The position numbers and the translations under genes are program-made. The notes below the pieces were generated by a model that saw only the letters and a list, made by a program, of their open reading frames with translations, did not search any database and was not told the DNA's origin. Source: Ceratopteris richardii (taxonomy: Eukaryota > Streptophyta > Polypodiopsida > Polypodiales > Pteridaceae). Taken from it: a stretch of DNA of 64,000 nt. The stretch lies in contig MU260052.1 in NCBI GenBank assembly GCA_020310875.1, positions 1,502,501-1,566,500 of the forward strand. The letters are read 5' to 3'. The stretch's first letter is position 1, and the number at the start of each line of letters is the position of its first letter. Of the stretch, positions 18,574-30,774 are shown one piece after another.

Positions 18574-19836
18574 ATGGAGAAAGAAAGAGATGAGTGGAGG
18601 AAGGAAAAGGAGTTATGGGTAGCTCAGAACCAAAGTTCAATGATGACTATAGAGGAACTACAGAAACAGTTGGAGAAACCAAAAGTCCAAGAAGGAATTC
18701 AAGATCAAGTACAGGCAGAAGACACAGAAAAAGGGGAATATGAAACAGGGGATTATAATAAAGAACAAGAGTACAATGAATCAGCATCCAAAGAACCAGA
18801 GGAAAAGTATTCTGAAGAATATGTCCAGAAATTATTGACCAATAGAGAATCAAGAATGGAATTTATCAGACAAATGCATGATGAGTATGAAGATCAAATA
18901 GTTACCTTTGCTCTGAATAAAGGCATTAATCCAGATCAGCATCATTGGGCTGCAGATGGATTGGGGATACCATTTTGCATGATTTTGGAAAGTATAAAGA
19001 ATTATCAATTGGCCAGAGTAGGGTTGCCTTCAAATAAATACCTTGAGTATGAAGAAGATATTAATGTCACGAAGGAGTTATTTGAAAGAGCAAATCCCAA
19101 ATGGAGAAATAAATGGTTGGATGCCAATAAGGAATGTAGGAAAATCTGGAAAGTGGCATCTCTGCATTTAAAGATAAATCCAGCTTATTGCCCAGTTGCT
19201 AGAAGAAGAGAGTGGAATGTTTTTTGGGAGAGAAGAAAAGAAGGTCAGATACCAGCCAAATGGTTGAACTTCCCTAAGATAGCAGGTCCAAAGGCAGGAA
19301 CTTGGCCTACAAAGAGTTATATGGTGAACACTACCGAGTCAGTCATAGCAATGTACAAAGATGTTAATGACCCGGCATGCATTCTACTTATTCGAATAAT
19401 GAGATTGATTTTGGCCTGTATAGAAACATACACTGACACAGATATCAGAACATTAAACTATATTGGTTTCAATTCTCCCACAGATGCTTTATTATTTGAT
19501 TTGAGCGAGACTCCTGATAGAATCTGCTTAATGGCATATTACAGCAGAGTGATATTTTTGGGCAGTCATTACTTGCAAATTTTTGAGGATGCCTTTGATT
19601 ATGGATTTTTTGAGAGGGAGTCAGAAATTTTTGGAAATCTATCAGTTGTCACCAAGTCCAGACTTACAGCATATGAAGCCGCCTATACAGAGTATCTGAA
19701 AAAAGATGTCATAGATAAACCTGAAGCTGCAGTACAGTGGAGAAAGGCTTTGTTTGAAATGGTCAACAATCTAAATGTAACAGAAAGAAAAAGTCACGAT
19801 TTGTTGTCACAAGTATATCAAAGAAAGAAGAAATGA
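18574..19836 (+). CDS. ORF3 part c: C-terminal globular domain, unknown function
   Basis: The 420 aa frame is in phase with part b across the amber codon at 18565, so both probably form one protein of about 1,255 residues. It starts with the end of the coiled coil, then an acidic patch, then about 300 residues of ordinary globular composition rich in Trp and Tyr (HHWAADGLGIPF, RRREWNVFWERRKEGQ, WPTKSYMVNTTESV, YYSRVIFLGSHY). I do not recognise the fold. It ends 70 bp before the 3' LTR, leaving room only for the polypurine tract. I see no catalytic motif. Confidence 0.65.
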   Translation: MEKERDEWRKEKELWVAQNQSSMMTIEELQKQLEKPKVQEGIQDQVQAEDTEKGEYETGDYNKEQEYNESASKEPEEKYSEEYVQKLLTNRESRMEFIRQMHDEYEDQIVTFALNKGINPDQHHWAADGLGIPFCMILESIKNYQLARVGLPSNKYLEYEEDINVTKELFERANPKWRNKWLDANKECRKIWKVASLHLKINPAYCPVARRREWNVFWERRKEGQIPAKWLNFPKIAGPKAGTWPTKSYMVNTTESVIAMYKDVNDPACILLIRIMRLILACIETYTDTDIRTLNYIGFNSPTDALLFDLSETPDRICLMAYYSRVIFLGSHYLQIFEDAFDYGFFERESEIFGNLSVVTKSRLTAYEAAYTEYLKKDVIDKPEAAVQWRKALFEMVNNLNVTERKSHDLLSQVYQRKKK

Positions 19837-19893
19837 AGAAAAGTGATCAGTATTGAGAAGCAGGGAAATCTTTCGTCAGGAGCCGAAAGGCTT

Positions 19894-19906
19894 AGGAGGG
19901 GAAGGA
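19894..19906 (+). promoter_or_regulatory. 3' polypurine tract of the young Gypsy element
   Basis: AGGAGGGGAAGGA lies immediately before the TGTTGG start of the right LTR, the standard plus-strand primer position. A near copy is at 14932. Confidence 0.9.
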
Positions 19907-20627
19907 TGTTGGAAGAAGCATTTTTGGAACCTTTTTTGAAGGAAAAATATTGTAAAATGATAAAAATTTGTAGAAATATTTATGCAAATGTTGTAAAAAT
20001 AAGGAAGAGTCTTCCTTATGTAGGATAGAATCTTATGTATTTTCTCTATTTTGGAGAGGTTGGTTAATCATTTGTTCATGCTATCAATAGAGAAGAGAGA
20101 GTTTCTGCTGAAATCGTGTTTTCTCTTGTTGTGTGTGTTTCCTTTGATGTAAGTGCTTGTTTCTTGCTTTATCATGGAGATTTGTGAGTCTCAATTGTGT
20201 AATACTGAGTAAGGTGTATGAAGAGAGATGATTACTGATGTATTGAGTGAAGAAGAATTGAAGAATATGGCAGAAATGTGAAAATCGTCTACTGGTACAG
20301 AATCGCGATTGTCTCGTCTCTGTGATACAGGTGATATTTTCCAATTCTGATTTCATATTTGTATTCTGCTGAGAAAATAACATGAATTAGACACAAAGAT
20401 CATAGAAAATGGTGAAGATTTGCTCTAGATAAGGTAAACCCTAGATATTTCCTCTTCATTTTCATTTTCTCAGAATTCCAGCCATCAATCTCTTATTTCT
20501 ATGAATCTATCATCTAGAAGGGGCTGTGGTCTTATGGATATTCCCAGGATTGACAAAATAAAGATGATTTGTTAATTCTTTTGTACTTCATGATTGGAGA
20601 GGACAACTCCAAAGTCAATAACAAACA
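19907..20627 (+). repeat. 3' LTR of the young Gypsy element
   Basis: The 721 bp copy of 3692-4411 differs by about one substitution and one T in a T-run. It ends AACAAACA followed by the CCTTG duplication. Confidence 0.97.
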
Positions 20628-20632
20628 CCTTG
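20628..20632 (+). repeat. Target site duplication CCTTG, right copy
   Basis: It matches 3687-3691 exactly and marks the edge where Copia integrase sequence resumes. Confidence 0.95.
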
Positions 20633-20832
20633 ATCCAAAAATTGAGGGATCCTTGCTTGGTCCCCATACATAACCTGTGAGATTTTCCAAACTGACAAGC
20701 ACCACATTTATAGATCATGTGTTGCTTGGATACATTAGGTATCCCAAGTACACATTGATCTCTACATATTTGCTTTAAAGTTCTCTCACCAATATGCCCT
20801 AATCTCTTATGCCAAATTTCAAGCTCTGACAA
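20628..20832 (-). pseudogene. pol: Copia GAG-pre-integrase zinc region
   Basis: The frame reads EIWHKRLGHIGERTLKQI and CGACQFGKSHR, the H-H and C-C pairs of the zinc-binding domain at the start of Copia integrases. It is broken at 20628 by the Gypsy insertion. The usual spacer between KSHR and YYVSFIDDFSR is shortened, so some integrase sequence was already lost. Confidence 0.9.
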
Positions 20833-21266
20833 TGTTTGGTCTTTGTAACTATAGAGTGCAATATTCCTTGTATCTTCAAGTTCAAAAGTAAATAATCTAC
20901 CTGTCTTTTCTCCTTTTTGGCAATTCTCTTGAATCCATGTTGGGGATCCTCCACAAATGCTCCATATTTGTTGAACATGACTTGCAGACCTTTTTCCACA
21001 ATCTGTCCTACACTCATCAAGTTCTTGGTAATTGTAGGTACATATAGAACCCTGCTCAACAGATTTCTATTTCCATAAGAGGTTTTAACATTTCCTACTT
21101 TGATCACTGAGTTCTTGGCATCATCACTTGTTTGTACCTCATGTTTTCCCTTAGGTTCCTCAAGATTAGAGAGAAGAGCTACATTGCTTGCCAAATGGTT
21201 TGAGCATCCTGAGTCAATGTAGAAGAGATGGTCATCATTTCTACATAGCTTTGAAGTCATATTCAT
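20799..21266 (-). pseudogene. pol: Copia protease
   Basis: The frame starts with DHLFYIDSGCSNHLASN, the Copia aspartic protease active site (D-S-G). It continues with VGNVKTSYGNRNLLSRVLYVP and NLMSVGQIVEKGLQVMF, usual in plant Copia. It overlaps the pre-integrase frame at 20799-20832 through a frameshift. Confidence 0.9.
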
Positions 21267-22309
21267 AATCAGATGAGAATACTCTTGCTCCTCTGTATAG
21301 TTGTTGTAATCTTTCCTTGATTTGTAGCCTCCTTGATAGTTGTTATTGTAGTTGTTGTTTTAGATGTTATTGTAGCCTTGATGATGGTTGAATCTTCCTC
21401 TTGATTGTGTATATCCACCTCTTTGAAATCCTCTACCTCTCTAGTTCTTGAAGTTCCTGTAACACTCATCTGCAGTATGATTTGACAAACCAAAAATATT
21501 ACATGGGGAAGAGTTGAAAGGTCTCCCCCTACCTTGCTTACCTCCTCTTCCCCTACCTCTTGAAGTTCTACCTCTCCCTGCATAGCTAGCTTGAGAGGTT
21601 GTACCTTCATCCTCAATTTTTTTGCTTTTCCCTTTCTCTTTAGACTTGCCTTTATCTGTGTATAGGGCAGAAGAGCTATTACCTCTTGATGAATCTCCAT
21701 TCTTGTTGAGCTTGGCTTCATGGGTAAAGAGTTGCCCCATGAGTGTGGTAAGATCTGGAATCTGCATGTCCATGTACAAGTCCATAGCAATTGTGAAGCT
21801 CTCCCATTTGTCATTTGCCTTAATCCCATTGATTACTTGTCTCACAATCTGCTCCTCTTAAATTTCTTCTCCTATGCTTGCCAATTGGTCAGCTACATCC
21901 TTGACTTTGGTCACATACTCTGAGATGCTTGCTTGGGTTGCTTTCTTTGAGTGGTAAACTCAATCCACAATTGGTTCTTCCTAGCCCTTGTGTTGGAAGA
22001 AAAATATGAAGACAATGTTTCCCAAGTCTCTTGGGATGTCTTACAGTTCCTAATGTGTGGAAGAAGAAAATCAGAGATTGAGTTAAGTAAGTATCACCTT
22101 GCTAATGCATCTTTTGCACACCATGAATTGAGTCTTTCATGCTCCTCTCTTGTAGGTTGTACTTTGCTTCTGAAAATGGGCATCTCCTCATCTCCTAAGA
22201 TGTATCCATAGAGACTCCTTGCTTGCAAGTATGTCTTCATCCTCAAGGACCATGCTTGTTAGTTGTTCCTGTCCAATTTATCAATGAAAGAAGGAAAACC
22301 ATCTCCCAT
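21267..22309 (-). pseudogene. gag: Copia gag, frameshifted
   Basis: The likely start ATG is at 22309, 14 bases past the primer site, reading MGDGFPSFIDKLDRNN then a stop. The capsid part follows in pieces (KTYLQARSLYGYILGDEEMP, TSQETWETLSSYFSS, TLMGQLFTHEAKLNK), then a Gly/Arg-rich region and one zinc knuckle near 21465-21505 reading CNIFGLSNHTADEC, in which the second Cys of CX2C is replaced by Phe. The gene is inactive through frameshifts and stops. Confidence 0.8.
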
Positions 22310-22323
22310 TTTACCTTAGCTTT

Positions 22324-22335
22324 GCTCTGATACCA
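22324..22335 (-). promoter_or_regulatory. Copia primer-binding site
   Basis: On the minus strand TGGTATCAGAGC follows the end of the 5' LTR after one base. It is the standard initiator methionine tRNA primer site of plant Copia elements. Confidence 0.92.
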
Positions 22336-22336
22336 C

Positions 22337-23393
22337 TGTTGGGAAAGATGGATGGACACTCCAGAAAATGAGTTGGTAATGCTAATCCCTGCTTTGTATC
22401 AGCCCTCTTTAGCTTCAGAGTTGATTTATGGGCCTTCTTAGCTTTCCAATGACAGCCTATGTACTTTGGAAATGATGCAAGTAATGTTTGATACAAAACA
22501 GACTACTTCCACATTCAAGGATCACTGAAAACTTCCTTCAATTTTTGTTCACACACCTACTGCTTGTTAAGCTCCGTTCTTCCAGTACAGTAGGAATTAG
22601 AAAAATTCCTTTTGGAGATATCAAACTACCTTAATAAGCTAATGATTCCAAGTAGAATCACTTAAAATGATGTATTACACACAGAGCAATCAATTTAGCA
22701 AGTATAGCATTACCCTCGATTTTTTAGGACCTCTGTAGAGTTTGACCACTAATTAGTTCGACACACTTTTCTTCAAATCGATTGAATAGAATGTCTTCAA
22801 AATTTGTCAGCATGTAGATGACTTAGAGCTTATTCCAATAAGCTATAGAACATTGAAAATAGTGGAGTATTGACTGAGATATGAGCAATACAAAATGCCT
22901 ATTTTGAGTGACAATGACAGAGAGATCAATAGATATAAAGAATGATCTATTGTATTATGAAACAATGTTGTACATGATCATTGGCATGATAATCAATGCC
23001 TAATGATAGGTAGAGGTGTAGGCTATGATATGAGCCTCACTCCCTTACAATGTGATCAATGAAACTTGGGATTGTAGTGATCTCTACCGCGAGTCTTTTA
23101 CATTCATCTTTTATAGATGTTCCATTCAAAATTTGAATTTGAATTCAATTTTGGTTCTCACTAAAAAGTGATCCCCTAATCTAGGAGATATTCTCTCCAA
23201 ATAAAGTCATAGCTTTTCTATCTAACAAACTCCACGAGTTTAGTGGTAGCTACAAATATTCCTCTAAGTCGAATAGACTTTTACAAATGGTAAAAGGTAA
23301 AGAATCCATAGCAATGGTTCTCATGGGACTTCAACCATTCCACATAGGATCTTGTCATGCCTTGATAAGTGTGTAGGCTTGGCACTTGCACCA
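22337..23393 (-). repeat. 5' LTR of the Copia element
   Basis: Read on the minus strand it starts TGGTGCAAG (base 23393) and ends CCCAACA (base 22337). The minus-strand TATA-like tataaaag is at 23108-23115, in the same place as in the other copy. It is about 1,057 bp and diverged from the left copy by many substitutions and small indels. Confidence 0.9.
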
Positions 23394-24152
<759 letters not shown>

Positions 24153-25900
24153 AATATGTCTTTCAACACAGGGAGATGAGGGGTTTCATTTGGGGTAGCC
24201 CACCTAGCAAAGACAGAGGGACCCTACAAGACTCAGTTGGAGTACATCCGCACAATAGATTAGGTGCACGAGTCTATGAAGATGGCCTTTGTAGGTCAGT
24301 AATCCAATTGCACAACCCTGACCAACCTATTGGATTGGAACACCTAGTAGTGAAGCTTGAAAAGGAGGCTTATATAGACAAAGAAGGAACCATGTACATA
24401 GTCACGAGTAAGCCTGACTCAACGAACGAACTTGGTGAGGTGGTAGAAATTGCAGCCTTAGGAATGGAGGAACAAGGGAAACAAGTTGAAGAACCTAGTA
24501 CGCCTAGAGGCAAATCAGTACTAACGAGAGTGTTGACTCCTAATTAGATGCCCTAAGACAATAGGAGCATAGATCCTGGCATCTAATTTGTCTCCCCTCG
24601 AAGGCTAATTTGATGCCATGAAGAATTGCTTTGGTGGATCTGGAGATCCCTATGAGCATGTAAATCAATTCAAACAGGTGTTACAGGCTTAACAAGTCGA
24701 AGACATGTTCACAAAATTTAATGCCTTTAGACTCACTCTGAAGGGTGATGCGTTGGATTGGTTTCATTGCACCAACACCAATTTAGAGACATCCACCATA
24801 TGATGGAGTTCTTCATTATAGATTTTTCCAAAAGTGGAATTAGGCACAACATATCATCGTTAATACACACATTCAAACAAATACCTCAAGAGATAGTGAG
24901 GATGGTTGGACGGAGATTCAAACGCTACATAGAGAGATGTCCCCCCCCATTGGAAGTACCCACTCAAGTCAAAGTGATAGCTTTTTTCATTGATGGTCTA
25001 GCAAGTGCTAAGCTTAAGTCATATGTATTCTTGAAGGAATCAAGGACCTTGGATCAATTCTTGTGCATCTCTGTAGACATAGAGGATAATCTAGGGGAAG
25101 AGCTAGAACTCCCTAAGGTGCATAAAGATTTGGATAGTACAACAGAGTCCTCATCTAGGCATTCCAGCTCTATAGAAGACTTAGTGGAACAAGTGGCCAA
25201 ACGATTGGGAGTCTCTAGTAAATCTGGCATCAAATTAGCCCCCCCTCGAAGCTGTTACACTTGTGTAGGTGATCACATGGAAAATATGTGTCCAAACTCA
25301 ATGCAACCCATAGGAAACCCCAATGGACTATACTGTACCATAGAGTGCAGATACATTGACCACACTGCTCAAGATTGCCCATGTAATAAACAAGTGGCTA
25401 GACAGAGTTATCCTCAACCATATCAATCAGGTCGATACCAAGGGCAGTACCAGCCACAACAATACTATTGTGCCCCCCCCTCATTATCAAGTTCCATATT
25501 AAGCACAACCTAGACCCCAATTTGTTCTACGACAACAACCTCCACCCGCTGCCAATGTAGTTTTTGTGAAGTACACCACTCCACAAGAGAATTCAAATGT
25601 GGCACTAGTACCTACAACCCCTTTGATCACAGACAATGACCCTAGTGCAAATAGTTTTGAATCCACCCATGTAGATAGCCCATCCACATACTATACAGAG
25701 TCACCAAAAACCTAGAACCATATTATGAGAATCTTGTGTACGAGAAAAACTGGGAACCAGATTACGCGCAGGTCATGTACACCAACCCCAACCCGTGACC
25801 ACAGGCTAGACAACTAAGATCTCAAGGACCTAAGGGACCATGTTTTAAATGTCAGGGAGACCATTTCATACGTGACTGCCCACATGCCGCACCCTCTGTG
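24153..25900 (+). pseudogene. gag: gag of element A
   Basis: The ATG at 24153 corresponds to the start in element C. The N-terminal domain (RLGARVYEDGLCRSVIQL, YIDKEGTMYIV) is followed after stops by the capsid part (FFIDFSKSGIRHN, RRFKRYIERCP, IDIEDNLGEELELPK-like) at 24758-25513. Zinc knuckles are CYTCVGDHMENMCPN near 25252 and CFKCQGDHFIRDCP near 25845. Several stops and frameshifts interrupt it. The Pro/Gln/Tyr-rich stretch between the knuckles also occurs in B and C. Confidence 0.85.
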
Positions 25901-27725
25901 TAGTCATAATATTTCAATATTCAAGGATTTTGTCCTGAATGTGGGAAGGATCAACCCTAAGAACCTCGCTAATACCCCCATGAAAGTGACCCCCATCAAT
26001 GTGATAGGAATTATGCAACACATTGAAGTCCATGCCCTAGTACATACCCATCCAGGTGGTAACGAGAGCCCAAACACAAAGATAGATGCAACTAGAGACC
26101 CCCAAAAGAATAGTTGAAGCTAGCGATGTAGGAGAATCAAGAGGAAAGAAGATGAGAACATGGAAAGAGTTGAGACAATGACATAAGAGAAAATGGAGCA
26201 AAAAAATAAACAAGTTAGAAGAAAGACTCAGGGAAACCAGAGCAAAGATTTTAGAAATGGCATCATAAGAGGTTGAACCATGGATGGTAACCCCAAAGCC
26301 AGGATCAGTACTAGCAGACCCCACCCCAGCAGACCTTGACATGATTCTCAAAGCTTATTAGTGTAGGCTACAAGAAGGACCACAGGTAGGAGAATCCAAC
26401 AAAAACTACCCTACAACTGACTTGGAAATAGAGAGAACCAAGCTGTGCATGAAAATGGTAGAATTATCCCAAGCAATGTTTGAGGCATCCCAACACCTCA
26501 ATTGGGAAGTTATGGCTAGGCCTGAGCTACATTTCCAAGGATTATTGGAAAGGTTAGGGCAACTAGCATCAACCACAACCAAAGTTAGCTCTAGCACCCA
26601 AAGTAGACCAGAGGACCCCTTAGAGACACCTCCATCTGAAAGGGCTAGGTCAGACTTAGAAAATCACCAAATGGGCTACATGGATTCACATGCCATCTTA
26701 AGAGATGTTCAAGAGGAAAGATGGAGGCAGGAACAGGAAACACGGACACCTATACCAGAGGTTGATGATTCAGGAGAATAGTTCCCTACCAACATCCCAT
26801 CTATCTATGGAGATCAAGTGGATGATTGGTCTAGTGAGCACACAAGTTTCAAATCCAACTTCTTACAAGAGTTACTTCACTTCATGGGACTATGGGAAGA
26901 CAGATCAATCCAAGTAAGAGCCCCCACTATTTTAGTTAGGGGGGAAGACTCAGCTCTTCCTAGAAATGCAGAAGCCATTAAGAACACCATAGTTCAATGT
27001 CATCTGACTTTGGAGGAGCTATTGAAAATCAAACCAGAGGTATGGAAACATTTGGCAAATTAGTTCCCAGAGATAGCTACAACTTCCTCTAGACCAAGGG
27101 CACGAGGAAAGGTACCTGAAATACCCATAGACAAAGTGGGAGATGTGAATGAAGGAGAGGAAGGTAATGCTTATTTGCATATCATGTATAAAGGTTACAC
27201 TAATAAATCCATCCTAGACACGTGCAAGAGTAGCTATTGCTACCACTTCTTTGTGGAAGCATTGGGGTAAACCAACCCTTAGACCTACTAGGATGAAGTT
27301 GTAGATGGCTGACGAGCACATAGAAAGAGCCTTAGAAAGGACTATTGGAAGGAATTACCCTATCCACCTGCGGAGTAGAGTTTGATCACACTTTTGCGAT
27401 ATGTGATTTCGGGAAGAATCAAGCATATGAAATGCTTCTAGATAGACCGTTCATGCGACAATTGCAAGTGGTACGAGATTGTGGAACCAAATCTTTGTAC
27501 TTACAACACCTAGGAGTGACCACGAAAGTGAACCTCACGGATTACTCACACAGGGATGTACCACCTTTGCAATGGAATACTATACATAGGAATGAAGATG
27601 AGAAGGAATCGGTACACTCCTTAGCATCAGATCCATCATGGTTGCATGAGGATACACACCTATGGATGTGTAAAGTTGTAGCAAAGGAGGAGGAGCACGT
27701 GAAAGCAAGAATGTCAGGGAAATGA
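25901..27725 (+). pseudogene. Gag-protease linker and PR1 of element A
   Basis: The linker has a conserved helical segment (KLCMKMVELSQAMFEASQ, LHFQGLLERL) also found in B and D. The protease follows from about 27100 (KVPEIPIDKVGDVNEGEEGN). Its active-site DSG reads as DTC followed by a frameshift near 27220. The C-terminal half is open at 27345-27725 and holds FDHTFAICDFG and LLDRPFMRQLQVV. The family GRPFM motif is DRPFM here. Dead gene. Confidence 0.8.
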
Positions 27726-28460
27726 CAAACCTCTAGACCTATTGAAGAACCAGCACATGTGCCAGTAGTGTTCATAGATGAGGAATTCGAACCCTATGGC
27801 TGGGCAGAGATTCTTGCGACTATGGATTTAACAATTAATGAAGAACAATGGATCCCCCATTGTGATGAAGGCTGCTATGATATATCCATCTTTACTGTAA
27901 ACCTTATAGGGGAGGAAACTGAAGGGGATGAATTTGAACGTGAGATCTCGAAAAGGAGCAAGCAAGTGAAAGAGGAACAATGGAAAGTAGACTCTAATAG
28001 ACTTGAATGTTCATCGGAAGAGGAATTTTTAGGTTGGGTAGAAGCCATTTCCGTAGACCACACCGCCCCCAGGAAGGAAAAGGATAATTGAAGCCCTGGT
28101 CAACAAAATCAAAAGGTGAGAAAGGGAAAAACTGTGAAACAACAAGAAGAAGAATATTGTTAATGGAAGTGCCCAAAAATTTCAAAAAATATGCAGTGGA
28201 AGAATGAAAAATCATGATAAGAATTCCTAAGAGAGACAAAAATTCCGAAGAAGCCTATGATAACAAGGAGACGAGGGTGGAGAAGAAAGATGTACGTACA
28301 TAGGGCATGATCTGACATACGAAGAGGAGGAAAGTTGGATTTCCCTACTGAAGAGGTATAGGGATATGTTTGCTTGGAGTTACAAGGACCAGAAATGGGT
28401 GGATCCAGATATATGTTCTCACATGATACCCATGATAGCTAAGGCTAAACCAACAAAGTA
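27726..28460 (+). pseudogene. Protease-RT linker of element A
   Basis: The frame at 27759-28091 contains DEEFEPYGWAEILATMD and a Trp/His/Asp segment shared with B (near 36675), C (near 51160) and the young element (near 10300). Its conservation across lineages suggests a real part of Pol between protease and RT. Function unknown; acidic and low in hydrophobic residues. Confidence 0.6.
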
Positions 28461-29730
28461 GAAGCCCTATACGTACAATGATAACTACGCTTTGAAGATC
28501 AAGGAAGAGATAGATAGATTCATTGAAGCCGGATTCATTTACGAGATAGAACATACTGAATGGGTATCGCCCATCATAGTGGTGCCTAAGAAGAATGGTA
28601 ACTTGAGAGTGTGTATTGACTTGAAGAAAGTCAACGCTATGACCATTAGGGATAGTTACCCTCTACCTATTACGAAACACCTATTTGAAAGAGTCGCAGG
28701 CAAGGAAGTGTATAACTTTCTTGATGGATTTTGAGGCTATAACCAAGTCACCATTGCTCTCGAGGATCAACATAAGACGGCTTTTGCCATTGAATGGGGT
28801 ATCTTTGCATTTTGTGTGATGCCTTTTTGGGTTGATGAATGCACCTACAACTTTCCAAAGGTTGATGTGCCACGTGTTTAAAGAGTTTCTGAGAAAGAAT
28901 CGAAAAGTGTACGTAGATGATTTGTGTGCCCACTCAGTGCTTAGATCACATCATATCCCTGAGTTTGAATGCATCTTTGACAAGTGTAGGGAATATCAAG
29001 TTTATCTAAATCCTGAGAAGTGCATCTTTGGTAAGATAGGGTAAGATATTTGGTCACATAGTTTCGAAAAATGGAATTTCCATAGATGAAGATAAGGTAT
29101 GAGTTATCAACGAATTACCCAGGCCAAAAAACATAAAGGAGGTACAAGCATTTATGGGGCATTGCACATATTATCGACGATTCATACATATGTATGCGAT
29201 CATTGCTAAACCACTATACAACTTGCTAACTAACTTTGAGTGGACAGAAGAATGTGAGAGCTCTTTTAATGAACTGAAATGATGATTGTGTTCTGCACCT
29301 ATTCTAGCCATGCCTGATTGGAACAAACCCTTTCACGTACACATAGATGCCTCTAATCACACCATAGGCTATGTGCTAGCACAACCCATGGACGAAGGGA
29401 ATATTGACTTACCGATTGCATACGCCAATAGGCAGTTGAATGTTGTAGAGAGAAATTACACCACAATGGAGAGAGAGGGCTAGGAATGGTCTATGCCGTC
29501 AAGAAATTTCACCACTATATATTGGCAAATAAGTTTAAGTTCTTTACAGACCATTAGGCTCTCTTGTATTTAGTGAAAAAAACCTACAACACAGGTAGGT
29601 TAATACATTGGTTTCTACTACTTATGGAATATGACTTTGAAGCCATAGTCAAGAAGTGTAGAATGCACTTGAGAGAAGACCATCTCTCGATGATAACTTC
29701 AGGAGAAGCAGCTATTGGAGTAGCAGACGA
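28461..29730 (+). pseudogene. pol: RT and RNase H of element A
   Basis: The RT begins with FIYEIEHTEWVSPIIVVPKK and DLKKVNAMTIRDSYPLP, then FLDGF interrupted by TGA at 28731-28733, then YVDDLCAHS (catalytic aspartates kept). RNase H has VHIDASNHTIGYVLAQP and TTMEREG. Stops come mainly from C-to-T changes: TAG for CAG at 28459 and 29555, and two TGA for CGA at 29280-29285. Confidence 0.9.
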
Positions 29731-30105
29731 GTCACCAGATGCTTACCTGTTTAATGTTGAGATTGTTCTTGAATGGGCAAAACCATTAGTTCTAGTATTG
29801 ACAAATGGATCTAAAAATTCTCAAGTGAGAACTAAAGAGAAGGAGGCGGTGAAAAGGCTAAGATACAAAATCCTAGCTGGTAGTATCTATAGGTAGGACC
29901 ATCAGAATATCCTTGTCTCCTATGTAGAAGAACAGAAGTATGATGTGTGTATTGGCCCTCAATGGAAAAAGATGTCCAACGACTTTGTGATGAATGTCGA
30001 AAGTGTTGTAATAGACCACCAATAGAATACACCACTCTATACCATGTGGCCCTAACACCAGATTAGAGTGAACCTTTGGTTAAATATCTGAGGATGAAGA
30101 CTTTC
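29731..30105 (+). pseudogene. RNase H-integrase linker of element A with remnant of zinc module 1
   Basis: It matches the region of element C at 52400-52870. The zinc module 1 survives only in its second half: after a deletion the sequence resumes at VYWPSMEKDVQRLCDEC-like coding near 29945 and ends LTPD-stop-SEPLVKYLRMK. The reading breaks at 30105 where element B begins and continues at 44077. Confidence 0.7.
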
Positions 30106-30768
30106 TGTTGGCAGTAGCCAAAGGCATAGACGTAGAAGAAGCATGTGAAGGTGGACTTCAAAGAGTCGTGGGGAGCCATGTAGTCTATTTTTTCCAAAGA
30201 AATATGTTTTACATTACTTGTTCAAAACACCAAACAATGATTTTCACCACTTTTGTACCATATGTATTATAAAAACACCCACTTTTGTATTTCTTAACTC
30301 CATTTTGTGCAAGCCAAGGAGTCCTGAAGCTTGATGAGCTTAGCTAGAACAACCATACCAATTTTGGCTATTTTTAGACCTCGTTTAGACCTCCAAATAG
30401 TGCGTAGAACCTATTTTTTAACTATGCCAGACACTAGATGTGAAACCGGTCAAAGCTAGTCAAAAAACTATAAATAGAGCTAGAGAGCTCATTTTTGAGG
30501 TTAGCTTGTAGGGATTGAGAAGATCTTAAAGCTATTTTGAGTTTGTCAGAGTGTTATTGAGCAATGGAGTCTACTTTCAACCTTCCATTGTGTCTTGCTT
30601 GTCTCTTTCTTGTGTGTGTGTATGTGTGTGTGCATCTCCATGCTTCTCACCTTCACTCTCACTACATCTTGCATTCACGATCTTTATATCACTGCTATCT
30701 CTTCCGCGGATTGACATTAAGGATGTGGAGCTTCTTAATGTGGTGCTTACCATTGTGCCAAAGCAACA
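30106..30768 (+). repeat. 5' LTR of element B
   Basis: It starts TGTTGG and ends CAACA before the primer site. A TATA box (ctataaatag) is at 30468-30477, followed by gctagagagctc. It is related to the LTRs at 47231 and 55837 (same actccattttgtgcaagcc, TATA and cggattgacat landmarks). Its last 210 bp are nearly identical to 43858-44076. Confidence 0.75.
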
Positions 30769-30774
30769 CCAAAT

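Larger units (their letters stand above)
3692..20627 (+). mobile_element. Young, nearly complete 16.9 kb Ty3/Gypsy retrotransposon
   Basis: The element has two LTRs of 720 and 721 bp that differ by about one substitution (A at 4001 versus G near 20216) and one T in a T-run, a perfect 5 bp target duplication, a primer site, gag, protease, RT, RNase H, integrase, ORF3 and a polypurine tract next to the 3' LTR. The pol order (RT before integrase) shows it is Gypsy. No chromodomain follows integrase. The near-identical LTRs mean a recent insertion. The coding frames are long and undamaged except for two in-frame TAG codons (10012, 18565) and a frame change at 16069. Its size is large for a plant Gypsy element because of a 2.7 kb leader and a roughly 5 kb ORF3 region. 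Confidence 0.97.
187..23393 (-). mobile_element. Ty1/Copia retrotransposon on the minus strand, split by the young Gypsy element
   Basis: Read right to left: 5' LTR (22337-23393), initiator-Met-type primer site, gag, protease, integrase, RT, RNase H, 3' LTR (187-1200). This domain order (integrase before RT) is diagnostic of Ty1/Copia. The 16.9 kb Gypsy element at 3692-20627 cuts the integrase core. Without it the element is about 6.3 kb. Several frameshifts and stops make it inactive. The LTRs differ at many positions, so it is much older than the Gypsy insertion within it. Confidence 0.9.

Noticed and set aside
15245-19836. ORF3 as an envelope protein
   Set aside because: Position fits, but no signal peptide, no convincing transmembrane segment and no surface/transmembrane cleavage pattern are visible; the middle is long and highly charged. 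The hydrophobic part at 15245-15370 lies upstream of the preferred ATG.
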